The notes under the pieces were generated by a model that was not told where the DNA came from, searched no databases, and saw only the letters and a list, made by a program, of their open reading frames with translations. From Pseudomonadota bacterium (lineage in GTDB: Bacteria; Pseudomonadota; Gammaproteobacteria; Xanthomonadales; Xanthomonadaceae): a stretch of DNA of 64,000 bases. Numbering within the stretch: position 1 is the stretch's first letter; every line of letters starts with the position of its first letter. Where the stretch lies: contig JAFEBV010000008.1 in assembly GCA_018242485.1 (NCBI GenBank), positions 1 to 64,000 on the forward strand, read 5' to 3'. Positions 38,928-47,405 of the stretch are shown here, piece by piece. Both the position numbers and the translations under genes were made by a program.

Positions 38928-41777
38928 TCAGAAGCGCTTGCTGAACTCCAGCCATGCGGCCGTGCCGTAGCCATTGTAGACGTAGGCGTTGTAGTACGGC
39001 GGTTGCACGGCGTTGCTTCCGGCAAACGTCGAATCGGTCGGCGGCTTGCGGTTGAACAGGTTGTTGACGGTCAGGCTGACGTAGCTGGTGGGGTCGAGGT
39101 TGTATTGCACGCTGCCGTTGAACTGCGCCCAGCGACCGGTGATGCCGGTGCCGCCGGCGTTGACCGTCTTGCCCAGCAGCGTGCCGAACACCGTGGTCGA
39201 CCACGGGCCGACGCTCCATGTCACGCTGCCGCTGGCCCTGCTCTTGAACTCGTAGGAATTGAAGTTGTGCAGCAGGTCGATTTCCGGATCGGCCGGATCC
39301 TGCCGTTGCTTGTGGTGCAGTTCGACATAGTAGTCCGCCCGGAACGCCAGATTGCCGTACTTGCCGATGTCGTGGCGGAAGGTGGTCGAGGCTTGGATTC
39401 CGTCGAGTTTTTCGCTGGCGATGTTGATCGGGAACGTGGTGACGTTCTGGATCTGCCCTTGGGCGAGCACGAACGGATCGTTGAACGGGAAGCGGTTGAC
39501 CCCAGCCAGTGCCTGCTGGCACTGCGGCGAGTTGATGTCGTAAGGCTGCCCGCCGAAGGAGACGCCAAGACGGCAATTCGCTTCCAGTTGCAACAACGCA
39601 TCAGGCGACTGTGTTTCTACTTCATTCTTGATGCTGATGTTGTTGTAATCCGCCTGGATGTCCCAGTTCTTGTTCGGCGACCACACGAAGCCGACGCTGA
39701 ACGTGCGCGCGCCGATGTCCTTGAGGTTGGGGCTGCCGTGATAGAAAGAGAACAACGATTCGGCTGCCTGGGGGCAGTTGGAGAGGTTGTTCTGGTTGTA
39801 GCCCGCCAACCGGCACAGGTAGTAGTCGTTGCCGCTGGTGTAGAAGCCGCTGGCGCCCTGGAATATGTAGTTCATGTCCGGGGCGCGGAACGCGGTGGCG
39901 TAGTTGCCACGGAAGAGCAAGCCATCGATCGGCCTGAATTCGAGGCTGACCTTGTAGGTGGGCTTGGCATCCGAACGGCCGGCGAAGCTGTAGGCGTCGT
40001 AGCGCGCCGAGAAGCTGGCGATCAGCTTCTTGGTGACCAGAGGCGTACGGAATTCGCCGCCGACGGCCCAGCGCGAACGCGAACCGCTGCCCTGGGTGCC
40101 GGTGCGGCCATTGAAAAGGCCGGCGATGAGGCCCGGATCCACGGGATTGTTGAACGCCTGATTGCCGGTTTCGGCGATCACCGCCAGTCCGGCGGGCTCG
40201 CCGTCAACGCGGAACAATTCGGAATTGGTCAAGGTGACGTGCGCCGATTGCTCCCACGAAACCGACTTGCTGCGAATCCAGCCCGACATCGCCAGGAATT
40301 GGGCGGCAGTGATGGGGCGGTACAGGTTCGACAGGTTCGGATTGAACGCGGGGAACCCGTAACCGTAGGGATCGGTGCCCTGCTGTGCGCCCAGATAATA
40401 GTTGTTGAACGGTTGGGTCAACGGCCATAGCTGGCTGTCGTCGGTGTTGACCTGCGAGCGGTTGTAGAACGCGTCGTAATCCCAGTTCGTGCTGCCGATA
40501 CCACCCTTGATGCCGACGTTGACGTTGTACTGGTGGGTCAGGATCTTCTCGTTGGCAAGGGAACCGAGTTCTTCAGGCGAAAAGATGCGTTGCATCCGAG
40601 CGAAATCGTTCAGCGCCGTATCCCAGAACACGCCTGCAAAGGAATTGGCGGACTGACTCAAGTCAGGGTTCTGTGATTGGTAGGCAAGCGATCCTCCGGT
40701 GATCGTCTGTCCGGAGACGCCATAGAGAATCTCGGCATACAGGTCGGTCTTGTCGTTGAGCGAGTAATCGAGATTGACGTAACCGTTGGCCACCTTGTTC
40801 TTGTTCATCAAGGTGGATTTGCTGTAGTCGAAGTAGCTGCCGCAGTAATAGCCGCGCCCCGGTCGATTGGTATAGCCAAGGGTGCCGCCGAACAGGCCGG
40901 CCGAAGGGTCGCAAGCGGCCTGGCCCGGGTCGAAATAGTGATTGGTGAAGGGTTCGAACAACAGGAAGTCGCGCCCGGCGACGGCGCCCAGCGGGTTGTC
41001 CAGACGCGACGGCCAGAAGCTCTGGTCGAAGCGGATCGGCGACTGTCCGCTGACGCTCAGCGCGTAGGTCAGCGAGAGCCTGCCCCAGTCCTTGCCGCCC
41101 GCAATCTGCGCGCGGCCGTTGTCGCCGCCGCCGCGCTGGTAGCCGCCGCCGCGCAGGTTGACGTTGAACCCTTCGATGGACTTCTTCAGGACGATGTTCA
41201 CCACGCCGGCCACGGCCGAGGAACCATAGGTCGAGGACGCGCCGCCGCTGAGGATGTCGATGTGGTCGACCAGCTCGGTCGGAATGTTCGACAGATCGGT
41301 GATGTTCTGGGTGCCGTTGTAGGGGATCGGGTAATCGGCCATCGGGTGGCCGTTGAGCAGGATCAGGGTGAAACCCGGATCCAGGCCGAACAGGCTGATG
41401 GTGGTGGCGCCGGGGGTGAACGAGCCTTGCGATGCGACCTGGGAATCCTGGGTCGAACCCGTGGAAACCGAGACGGTTTTCAGCGCGTCGTAGACGTTGC
41501 GGAAGCCTTCGGTCTGAAGATCCTTGCCGGAGATCGTGATGACCGGTTGCGCGGTTTCCTTCTTCGAGCGGGGGATCAGCGAGCCGGTGACGGTGACCCG
41601 ATCCAGTGTCTTGGCCTTCTTGTCCTTGTCCGCTTGCGTCTGATCCTGATCGTTGGCTTGCGCCGGTGCGGTCTGGTCGGCCGCATTCGCCGCGCTAGCG
41701 GCGTTGGTGTCGGCCCACGCGCTCATGCCGCACAACAGGCTTGCGCCCACGGCCGTAGCCAGCAGTGTCTTCTTCAT
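38928..41777 (-). CDS. TonB-dependent outer membrane receptor
   Basis: The 949-aa protein imports a ligand across the outer membrane using TonB energy. It has a signal peptide (MKKTLLATAVGASLLCGMSAWA) and then an Ala/Gln/Asp/Lys-rich spacer to about residue 58. The plug domain runs from RVTVTGSLIPRSKKE to about residue 200 with YGSSAVAGVVNIVLKK. The 22-strand barrel ends WLEFSKRF with a terminal Phe. Asn/Tyr-rich loops dominate. No substrate can be read; the TPR-sulfotransferase neighbour hints at a modified peptide or glycan. Confidence 0.92.
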   Translation of the reverse strand: MKKTLLATAVGASLLCGMSAWADTNAASAANAADQTAPAQANDQDQTQADKDKKAKTLDRVTVTGSLIPRSKKETAQPVITISGKDLQTEGFRNVYDALKTVSVSTGSTQDSQVASQGSFTPGATTISLFGLDPGFTLILLNGHPMADYPIPYNGTQNITDLSNIPTELVDHIDILSGGASSTYGSSAVAGVVNIVLKKSIEGFNVNLRGGGYQRGGGDNGRAQIAGGKDWGRLSLTYALSVSGQSPIRFDQSFWPSRLDNPLGAVAGRDFLLFEPFTNHYFDPGQAACDPSAGLFGGTLGYTNRPGRGYYCGSYFDYSKSTLMNKNKVANGYVNLDYSLNDKTDLYAEILYGVSGQTITGGSLAYQSQNPDLSQSANSFAGVFWDTALNDFARMQRIFSPEELGSLANEKILTHQYNVNVGIKGGIGSTNWDYDAFYNRSQVNTDDSQLWPLTQPFNNYYLGAQQGTDPYGYGFPAFNPNLSNLYRPITAAQFLAMSGWIRSKSVSWEQSAHVTLTNSELFRVDGEPAGLAVIAETGNQAFNNPVDPGLIAGLFNGRTGTQGSGSRSRWAVGGEFRTPLVTKKLIASFSARYDAYSFAGRSDAKPTYKVSLEFRPIDGLLFRGNYATAFRAPDMNYIFQGASGFYTSGNDYYLCRLAGYNQNNLSNCPQAAESLFSFYHGSPNLKDIGARTFSVGFVWSPNKNWDIQADYNNISIKNEVETQSPDALLQLEANCRLGVSFGGQPYDINSPQCQQALAGVNRFPFNDPFVLAQGQIQNVTTFPINIASEKLDGIQASTTFRHDIGKYGNLAFRADYYVELHHKQRQDPADPEIDLLHNFNSYEFKSRASGSVTWSVGPWSTTVFGTLLGKTVNAGGTGITGRWAQFNGSVQYNLDPTSYVSLTVNNLFNRKPPTDSTFAGSNAVQPPYYNAYVYNGYGTAAWLEFSKRF

Positions 41778-41892
41778 TGGCGTTAATCCCCCTTAGGATG
41801 TCGTCTTGCGGTCTTCACCCCGTGCCTGCTCGGCATCGTGGGTGGCGATGATGGGTCGAACCGGCCACCGTCCCCCCGGTGGCCTGTCCGTG

Positions 41893-41921
41893 ACTGTAGA
41901 CGCATTGCAGACACTGCGCAA
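41893..41921 (-). promoter_or_regulatory. candidate sigma-70 promoter of the TonB receptor
   Basis: On the minus strand TTGCGC (41916-41921) and TACAGT (41893-41898) are 17 nt apart, about 115 nt upstream of the receptor start. The leader contains no obvious regulatory fold. The match is moderate (4 of 6 at each hexamer). Confidence 0.5.
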
Positions 41922-42037
41922 ACCGGGCGGATCGGCGGCGTGCGGCGGTGCCGGCTGTGCGCCAGCGCTGACGGTCGTTGGTTCCACGCCGCAGGTCTAC
42001 TCAAACCGCCGCGTTGGGTGTATACCTTGAAACCCGT

Positions 42038-42766
42038 ATGGAGTCCGATCCGGCACACGCACACGCCGCTCGCGACCTGGCCGCCTTTGGCGAGGTCGAT
42101 GCGAGCGCCGACGGCGTTTTCGTGCTCCCCGGATTGGAGGTGCGCATCGTGCGTGCGCATGCCGCCGGCGAGGATCGGCGGGCCGGCGAATCCGTTCGCC
42201 CGCGCATCCTGTCGCTGGATGCCCACGGCAGGATCCTCGACTGGATCGGCTGGCAGGACGCGGCCTGCCTGTATGCGCGTGACGCGGTGGCGTGGACGCT
42301 CGGCTCGCCTTGCATGGTGCTGCATGGCGGTCACAACCGCCTGCTCGGCGTGCAGAGCCGGTTGGAGCTGCACCCGATCGTCGCCGCGCGCGGGCATGCC
42401 CGCGGCAGCGCGCCGGCGCCGTCGCCTGCGCTGACCAACGCCGCGCTGTTCGCCCGCGACGCCCATCTGTGCCTGTACTGCGGTCGCGAGTTCGGCCGCC
42501 ACCACCTGACCCGCGATCACGTGCAGCCGCTCTCGCGCGGCGGCCGCGACATCTGGGAGAACGTGGTCAGCGCCTGCATCGCGTGCAATTCGCACAAGGG
42601 CGGGCGCACCCCACAGCAGGCCGGCATGCCGCTGCTGGCGGTGCCCTATCGGCCGAGCTGGGTGGAGCACCTGATCCTCTCCAACCGGCATATCCTCGCC
42701 GACCAGATGGCTTTCCTGAAAAGCCAGATGCCCAAGCGCGATCCGCGTGGAATCCGGATCCAGTAA
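42038..42766 (+). CDS. HNH endonuclease domain protein
   Basis: The 242-aa protein has a C-terminal HNH fold: CLYCGREFGRHHLTRDHVQP, then GGRDIWENVVSACIACNSHKG. The two CxxC pairs bind structural zinc and DH/N form the nuclease site. The N-terminal 140 residues (RILSLDAHGRILDWIGWQDA) are typical of a widespread chromosomal HNH family of unknown role. It stands alone, without a methylase or homing context. The ATG at 42038 was chosen as the last start before the conserved part. Confidence 0.85.
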   Translation: MESDPAHAHAARDLAAFGEVDASADGVFVLPGLEVRIVRAHAAGEDRRAGESVRPRILSLDAHGRILDWIGWQDAACLYARDAVAWTLGSPCMVLHGGHNRLLGVQSRLELHPIVAARGHARGSAPAPSPALTNAALFARDAHLCLYCGREFGRHHLTRDHVQPLSRGGRDIWENVVSACIACNSHKGGRTPQQAGMPLLAVPYRPSWVEHLILSNRHILADQMAFLKSQMPKRDPRGIRIQ

Positions 42767-42898
42767 GCAGATCCGTTCCGGAAACGGCTGGCACAATCGC
42801 TGCCGGACGCCGCCTTCGTTGCGGCGTTGACGAATCGCGGCGGATGGGACGACACTGGCCCACAAATCGGCTGGCCGCGCCGCCGGGGGATGACCACC

Positions 42899-43990
42899 AT
42901 GCCAACTATCTGCTTCACCGGAATGGATCGCGCCGAGGAAGCCAAGCTCAAGCATTTGTTCGCGGAAGCCAATAACCGGCTGGGCGGCGAATGGAATCTG
43001 GTGGCCGAGGCGCAGGCGCGCGTGCTGGTGGTGGACATGGAGTCCATGTACGGCCACATGACGTGGCTCAAGGCGCACAAGACCAAGCAGGTGATCGCGG
43101 TTTCCTCGCACCCCGACTGCGAGGCCGATCAGGTTCTGCTGCGGCCGGTGACCGTCGATTCGCTGGTCTATGCGCTGGGGCAGGCGGCCGCCGGGCACGT
43201 CACCCATGCCGCCGCGATCACCGGTTCGCACCCGGTGGTCGGCGCGGTGCCCGCTGCTCCACCTGCCGCTGTTCCTGCGCCAGTTGCACCGCCGCAATCG
43301 CCGGCGCAGCCCCCGGCCGCCAAGCGCGCCGCGGCGCCACCGCCGCGTCCTGCACCGCCGGCTCCTGCGCCTGCATTGCCCCCGACGCCCGTCCCTGCGC
43401 CTGCTGCGGCACCTGCGCGCGATCCGGTGATGTGGAATTACCTGCAACCCGGCGGCCTGTCCGGGCCGTCGCAACTGGACATCGAGGACGCGCCGTCGCT
43501 GGTCATCGACCCGCGTTCGGACAGCTACATCGGCGGCCCGACCCTCAAGCCCTACCTGCCCTACTGCGACCTCGGCACGCTGCGCGCGGATCGCTGGAAG
43601 TCGCTGTCCGGCGCGGAGGTGAACAAGCACCTCGTCGGCAACCACGTGATGCAGCCGCTGGCGCGGTTGCGCTGGCTGTACGCCCTCGTGCAGGGACATG
43701 GCGAACTGGCGCCGGGTTACGACCCGGACAACCAGTACAGATTGAACAAATGGCCGAAGGCCGAGCGCGAGTTCCCGCGCCACATGCGCATCGCCACCGC
43801 GATGATGCAGGCGCCGGGCACGCCGGCGGACATCGCCGCCCGCAGCGACTCGCCGCTGGCGGATGTCAACGATTTCATCAACGCCAGCCTCGAGTCGGGA
43901 TTTGCCGAGGCGGTGGCGTCGCAACCGTCCGGCACGACTGGCGGCGGCAAGCCCGGCGGTTTGCTCAGCCGCCTGCGCGGCGGACGTTGA
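42899..43990 (+). CDS. unrecognised protein: pseudo-receiver, Pro/Ala linker, helical C-terminus
   Basis: The 363-aa product falls into three parts. Residues 1-105 look like a receiver-type alternating fold (ICFTGMD, ARVLVVDMESMYGHM, KQVIAVSS, DQVLLRPVTVDSLVYAL), with no clear phospho-acceptor context. Residues about 118-182 are almost only Pro and Ala. The rest (RDPVMWNYLQPGG to the end) has conserved-looking motifs such as VGNHVMQPLARLRWLYALVQ and EREFPRHMRIATAMM. The start at 42899 follows GGGGGA; ATG 42890 is possible. I do not recognise the family. Confidence 0.75.
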   Translation: MPTICFTGMDRAEEAKLKHLFAEANNRLGGEWNLVAEAQARVLVVDMESMYGHMTWLKAHKTKQVIAVSSHPDCEADQVLLRPVTVDSLVYALGQAAAGHVTHAAAITGSHPVVGAVPAAPPAAVPAPVAPPQSPAQPPAAKRAAAPPPRPAPPAPAPALPPTPVPAPAAAPARDPVMWNYLQPGGLSGPSQLDIEDAPSLVIDPRSDSYIGGPTLKPYLPYCDLGTLRADRWKSLSGAEVNKHLVGNHVMQPLARLRWLYALVQGHGELAPGYDPDNQYRLNKWPKAEREFPRHMRIATAMMQAPGTPADIAARSDSPLADVNDFINASLESGFAEAVASQPSGTTGGGKPGGLLSRLRGGR

Positions 43991-44047
43991 CGGCGCGGGG
44001 CGGGGCGCTGCCGCAGCCGCGCCGCCGAAGCGCTGGCGTCGCCATCC

Positions 44048-44055
44048 GGATTCCG
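44048..44055. repeat. target-site repeat GGATTCCG, copy 1
   Basis: This 8-bp sequence abuts the left end of transposon A. The same 8 bp recur at 47389-47396 and 50489-50496, flanking both transposons. Confidence 0.9.
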
Positions 44056-44064
44056 GGTAGTGTC

Positions 44065-44379
44065 CTAATTTGGATCGACGTACTCCAAGAGCAGCGCGGA
44101 CGCCAGCCCGGTAGCATCGTCGGCAACGGTCAGCAGCTTGATCTTCTTGCTCCCGAAGCTCGCCCTGATGACTTCGTCCTCAGTCATTTCTAGGGCCGCC
44201 ATGAGGTGAAGCACGGTCCGCTGGCCTTTGTCCTTCTTCTTGGCCTTCTCAGCGCAAAGGTAGCGTTCCAGCTTGCAGCGCTTGGACGTGATGCGCCACC
44301 AGATAGCACCAGCCGCGTAGACGGCTAGGATGCCGGTCACGACTTGGGCGATATCTGCGGCGATCTCTAGGCAGGTCAT
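44065..44379 (-). CDS. small membrane protein, transposon passenger
   Basis: The 104-aa protein begins MTCLEIAADIAQVVTGILAV with one membrane helix (residues about 10-28), then a basic stretch (KAKKKDKGQR). The cytoplasmic tail contains VLHLMAALEMTEDEVIRASF and ends LLLEYVDPN. Its stop codon lies inside the left terminal repeat. Its start overlaps the upstream passenger stop as ATGA. I know of no function; the tail pattern appears conserved-domain-like. Confidence 0.7.
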   Translation of the reverse strand: MTCLEIAADIAQVVTGILAVYAAGAIWWRITSKRCKLERYLCAEKAKKKDKGQRTVLHLMAALEMTEDEVIRASFGSKKIKLLTVADDATGLASALLLEYVDPN

Positions 44380-44693
44380 GACGATCTAGCCCTATGCTCG
44401 GCAACAATTGCAGCCCTCACCGCAGCTAGCGGCGAGTCGATTGGCGGGACGTGCAAGACCGCGAAGAAGCGCCGCCTGTACGACCCCTCGACCGGAGAAG
44501 ACCACGCATAGGCCCGCGATGCCTTCGGGTGCTCCGCGAGGTCGAAGACGTGCACGACGCCCTCCCATACGACAAGGCCGTTGTGCGTCTCTTTGATTGG
44601 CAGCGACTGCACATAAGAAGCATGGCCGCCATGCTGAGCCTCAATCGCAATAATTAATTCGCGTTTTGCATGATCCATGAATTTACTCTTCAT
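44376..44693 (-). CDS. small conserved passenger protein
   Basis: The 105-aa protein (start 44693; alternative ATG at 44678) has a compact alpha/beta look: ELIIAIEAQHGGHASYVQSL, GLVVWEGVVHVFDLAEHPKA, then RRRFFAVLHVPPIDSPLAAV. The start at 44693 overlaps the ATPase stop by 11 nt, and its stop overlaps the next gene as ATGA, so the three leftward genes form one unit. No function is recognised. Confidence 0.65.
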   Translation of the reverse strand: MKSKFMDHAKRELIIAIEAQHGGHASYVQSLPIKETHNGLVVWEGVVHVFDLAEHPKASRAYAWSSPVEGSYRRRFFAVLHVPPIDSPLAAVRAAIVAEHRARSS

Positions 44694-46161
44694 CCGCTCC
44701 GACTTCTTCATGCGTGGGGAAGTCCTCAATTTTTGCTTGTACAAATTGAGGAATATCGAGCGGCGCCGTGATGTTTTTGCCTACCATAAAGCAGTAAAGC
44801 GCACTTGGCACAACATGCACCGGCCGATCATGCAGTTTGATATGTTTGTTTACTGTCCGGCTGGTGAAAAAGGCATTCGTCACAGATGGGTGCTTATTAA
44901 TTAAGTAGCGAAGCGATTTCGTTTGCTCCCATTCGTCTCTGCCAACCTTGTCTGACCACTTTATCTCGCCGGCCCAAAGCGGCTGCTGCACTGGACCGCC
45001 CAAGTAGACAATATCTACCTCTCCTTCATTACGCCACCGCGCATATTTCAAATGATGGAATCCGGCAGAATGCTGCCATTGCGAGAAGATTGCCGACTCC
45101 GTTAGGTGGCCAATCCTTGACTTGTCGGCGGGGCTAACGGGGGCAAACAGTGCCGCTCGCATGGAGGGGTTGTTCAAGTAGACTTTGAAATTGCGCTCTC
45201 GCTGCATTGATCGACAGTTGTCGTCAACAGTCGAGACTTTAATTATCAAGAATGCGCTCTCAAGATAATCCATGTACCGCTTTATCGTCGGTTTTGTGAT
45301 TCCTGACTCGCGCGAGATATTTTCTAGGCTTGCTTCCTCGCCAGCATTGTAGGCCAAGAACGAAAACAGTTTATTGAGTTCTTGTATTTCTTGAATACCA
45401 TACAGGCTCGGGAGATCCTTCAAGAGGATCTTGTCGATAATATCGTTCTTGATGAACTGCTCAGGATTGTTTCTGATTTCTTCGTTGAGAACGGCTTCCG
45501 GATAACCGCCGTAGTTAAGGTAGTTGATGAACTCAGCGTTTAGCCCTTCGATGTCGTCTGTAGAGTAACTTCCAGGCTGATTGCCCTGTACAAGCTCACC
45601 CTTATTTATGAATTGAAGAAATTCAAAAAATGTCAAAGGTGGCAACATGAACTCGCTAAACCTTCCAGCGCCTGATTCCTTGCTCTTTAGGCGCAACGCT
45701 GCGGCGGCCGAACCAGATGCTATAAATTTGATGCCGGGATAAGAATCAACCAAATCCTTTAAGTGCGTTTCCCATCCTTTCAAATATTGAATCTCATCGT
45801 AAATGACGATTTTCTGTGCAGATTGATTCTCAGCCTCCGGCATGAAGCGCAGAAATTTTTCCAGATCAATTCCCGAATAAATCGGTGTATCAATGCTTGC
45901 GTATAGAATGCATTTCGGGTCAACACCCTGCTCTATGGCGTGCTTTACAAATTGCTTCATCATGAACGTTTTGCCGACGCGACGCGGACCAAGCAAAATC
46001 GTCGCTCGACGAACATCAAATTTCAGGGAGAGCGTTACAAAAGGATTGAAGTAGACCCTTTTAGGATGTGTCGCTTCTTGGATTCCTGCGCCATTGTCCT
46101 TCCACCACGGATTGTCACGCTCTATTCGAAGCTGGATGTCTTCCGGAGAGATTGCGAGCAC
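44683..46161 (-). CDS. AAA-family ATPase with DUF4143 domain
   Basis: The 492-aa protein has a P-loop GPRRVGKT at residues 58-65, Walker B KIVIYDEIQYL (Asp122) and an SGSAAAAL sensor region. A winged-helix-like segment (ENISRESGITKPTIKRYMDYL) follows, then a DUF4143 restriction-nuclease-like C-terminal region (GEVDIVYL, WAGEIKWS). It starts with GTG, fixed by GGAGG six nt upstream. The gene is clearly AT-richer than the surroundings, a sign of transfer. The family is common in mobile and defence contexts; its task is unproven. Confidence 0.88.
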   Translation of the reverse strand: MLAISPEDIQLRIERDNPWWKDNGAGIQEATHPKRVYFNPFVTLSLKFDVRRATILLGPRRVGKTFMMKQFVKHAIEQGVDPKCILYASIDTPIYSGIDLEKFLRFMPEAENQSAQKIVIYDEIQYLKGWETHLKDLVDSYPGIKFIASGSAAAALRLKSKESGAGRFSEFMLPPLTFFEFLQFINKGELVQGNQPGSYSTDDIEGLNAEFINYLNYGGYPEAVLNEEIRNNPEQFIKNDIIDKILLKDLPSLYGIQEIQELNKLFSFLAYNAGEEASLENISRESGITKPTIKRYMDYLESAFLIIKVSTVDDNCRSMQRERNFKVYLNNPSMRAALFAPVSPADKSRIGHLTESAIFSQWQHSAGFHHLKYARWRNEGEVDIVYLGGPVQQPLWAGEIKWSDKVGRDEWEQTKSLRYLINKHPSVTNAFFTSRTVNKHIKLHDRPVHVVPSALYCFMVGKNITAPLDIPQFVQAKIEDFPTHEEVGADEE

Positions 46162-46226
46162 TTGACGCCTCCATGCAATTAGACAAACGGTCGTTTCACT
46201 AACCGGCTTGTGCGCGATAAGTTATT

Positions 46227-46246
46227 GAAAATAATTAATTATTTTC
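46227..46246. other. 20-bp perfect AT-rich palindrome
   Basis: GAAAATAATTAATTATTTTC is a perfect palindrome lying between the stop of the small DNA-binding gene and the start of the ATPase gene. It could be an operator for the ATPase unit or an extruding hairpin; no T-run terminator pattern is seen. Confidence 0.6.
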
Positions 46247-46252
46247 CTGCAA

Positions 46253-46486
46253 TTAAGAATTGCGCTTGCCGTCGAGTGTGTCTGCCAAGTGCTCGAAACG
46301 AGCGGCCTGTTCCCTAGCCAGCCTCGACACCACGGCCCGCCAGTCGTTAGGCGGGGACCTGTGCGCGGCAGCATCCGGCCGCAGTCGTGCTTGTCGAATC
46401 GAGGCGACAGACGCCTTCAATTCTTTCGCAAGCCGCTTATGGTCAATCCTGCCGAGTAAGTCGTCTGTAGCCGCCTTGAAATTCAT
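46253..46486 (-). CDS. small putative DNA-binding protein, divergent from the transposase
   Basis: The 77-aa protein starts MNFKAATDDLLGRIDHKRLA and continues KELKASVASIRQARLRPDAA, which reads like a helix-turn-helix of the Xre/Cro kind. A basic, Arg-rich helix follows. ATG 46486 was preferred over ATGs at 46525 and 46522 because AGGA lies 8 nt upstream. It is divergent from the transposase across an inverted-repeat operator, so a repressor of transposase expression is likely. Confidence 0.65.
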   Translation of the reverse strand: MNFKAATDDLLGRIDHKRLAKELKASVASIRQARLRPDAAAHRSPPNDWRAVVSRLAREQAARFEHLADTLDGKRNS

Positions 46487-46534
46487 GTATGCAGTCCTAT
46501 TGACAAGCCTCATTCTGTCCATCATACTGCATAC
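46487..46534. promoter_or_regulatory. transposase promoter flanked by an 8-bp inverted repeat operator
   Basis: TTGACA at 46500-46505 and CATACT at 46523-46528 are 17 nt apart, reading toward the transposase. They are bracketed by GTATGCAG (46487-46494) and its complement CTGCATAC (46527-46534), the second touching the -10. The layout suggests repression by the divergent small protein. Confidence 0.75.
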
Positions 46535-46554
46535 AACGAAGGAAGAGAACCGCC

Positions 46555-47379
46555 ATGAATCGCACCCCTCTCGCTCGCCGCACTCAGATCATCGGATGCC
46601 TCGTTGAAGGCAACTCGATCCGTTCCACCGAGCGCATGACCAACACGCACCGCGACACCATCATGCGCCTGCTGGTACAGGTCGGAGACGGCTGCGCGAA
46701 GCTCATGGATGAGCAAATGCGCGACCTGAGCTGCCGTCGCGTGCAGGTCGATGAAATTTGGTCTTACGTCCAGAAGAAGCAAGCGCAGATGACGCGGAAA
46801 GATGACCGTAGTCGCGTGGGCGATCAATGGACGTTCGTAGCCATCGACGCGGAAACGAAGTTGGTCCCGGCCTACAGGGTCGGCAAGAGGAATCGCGCCA
46901 ACGCTGTGGCCTTCATGGCGGACCTCTCGGATCGTCTTGCGAACCGCGTGCAGCTTTCGTCCGACGCGCTCACCACCTATGTGGATGCGGTCGAGCGGGC
47001 ATTCGGTGCCGATGTGGACTACGGCCAAGCGGTTAAATTCTATGAAGCCGAGCCCATCGGACCCGGCCGCTACAGTCCGCCGAAGGTCATCCGCTCCGAA
47101 CGTACCGTCATTGCCGGCGACCCGGACCGCGCCCATATCTCGACCAGCCTGATCGAGCGCCAGAACCTCACCATGCGCATGTCCATGCGTCGGTTCACGC
47201 GCCTGACCAACGGCTTCTCCAAGAAGATCGAGAACATGCGGGCGGCTGTGTCCCTGCACTTCGCGCACTACAACTTTGTGCGGCTCCATCGCAGCATCCG
47301 GATGACCCCGGCGATGGCGGCCGGAGTGACCCCGCGCCTGTGGTCGCTGGAGGAGCTGGTGGACCGGACCTCAAATTAG
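46555..47379 (+). CDS. IS1-family transposase of transposon A
   Basis: The 274-aa single-frame transposase starts with an N-terminal helix-turn-helix (RRTQIIGCLVEGNSIRSTER). It has the acidic motifs VDEIWSYV and SSDALTTYVDAVERAFG, then LIERQNLTMRMSMRRFTRLT and GFSKKIEN. The last two match the IS1 InsB pattern IERHNLNLRQHL...SFSKSVELH. The start follows GGAAGAG. The TAG stop lies inside the right terminal repeat. It shares a nearly identical C-terminal core with the transposase of transposon B. Confidence 0.93.
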   Translation: MNRTPLARRTQIIGCLVEGNSIRSTERMTNTHRDTIMRLLVQVGDGCAKLMDEQMRDLSCRRVQVDEIWSYVQKKQAQMTRKDDRSRVGDQWTFVAIDAETKLVPAYRVGKRNRANAVAFMADLSDRLANRVQLSSDALTTYVDAVERAFGADVDYGQAVKFYEAEPIGPGRYSPPKVIRSERTVIAGDPDRAHISTSLIERQNLTMRMSMRRFTRLTNGFSKKIENMRAAVSLHFAHYNFVRLHRSIRMTPAMAAGVTPRLWSLEELVDRTSN

Positions 47380-47388
47380 GACACTACC

Positions 47389-47396
47389 GGATTCCG
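47389..47396. repeat. target-site repeat GGATTCCG, copy 2 (between the transposons)
   Basis: Eight bases separate the right end of transposon A from the left end of transposon B. They are identical to copies 1 and 3. Confidence 0.9.
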
Positions 47397-47405
47397 GGTA
47401 GTGGT

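Larger units (their letters stand above)
44056..47388. mobile_element. transposon A: IS1-like element with passenger genes (3,333 bp)
   Basis: The ends are perfect 17-bp inverted repeats: GGTAGTGTCCTAATTTG at 44056-44072 and its complement at 47372-47388. The element is flanked by 8-bp GGATTCCG. It carries an IS1-like transposase at its right end reading outward, with its stop inside the repeat. It also carries a small DNA-binding-type gene and three leftward passengers (an AAA/DUF4143 ATPase and two small genes). The GGnnnTG end and 8-bp duplication fit the IS1 family, whose usual size is 0.7-1.2 kb; passenger-bearing members are longer. Confidence 0.9.

Noticed and set aside
41783..43924. 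713-codon minus-strand frame opposite the HNH and pseudo-receiver genes
   Set aside because: Shadow frame; the plus-strand genes have clear motifs and ribosome sites.
46555..47379. IS1595-family assignment of the transposases
   Set aside because: The 8-bp duplication fits both, but the RQNLTMRM...GFSKK core and GGnnnTG ends fit IS1 better; a database comparison would settle it.
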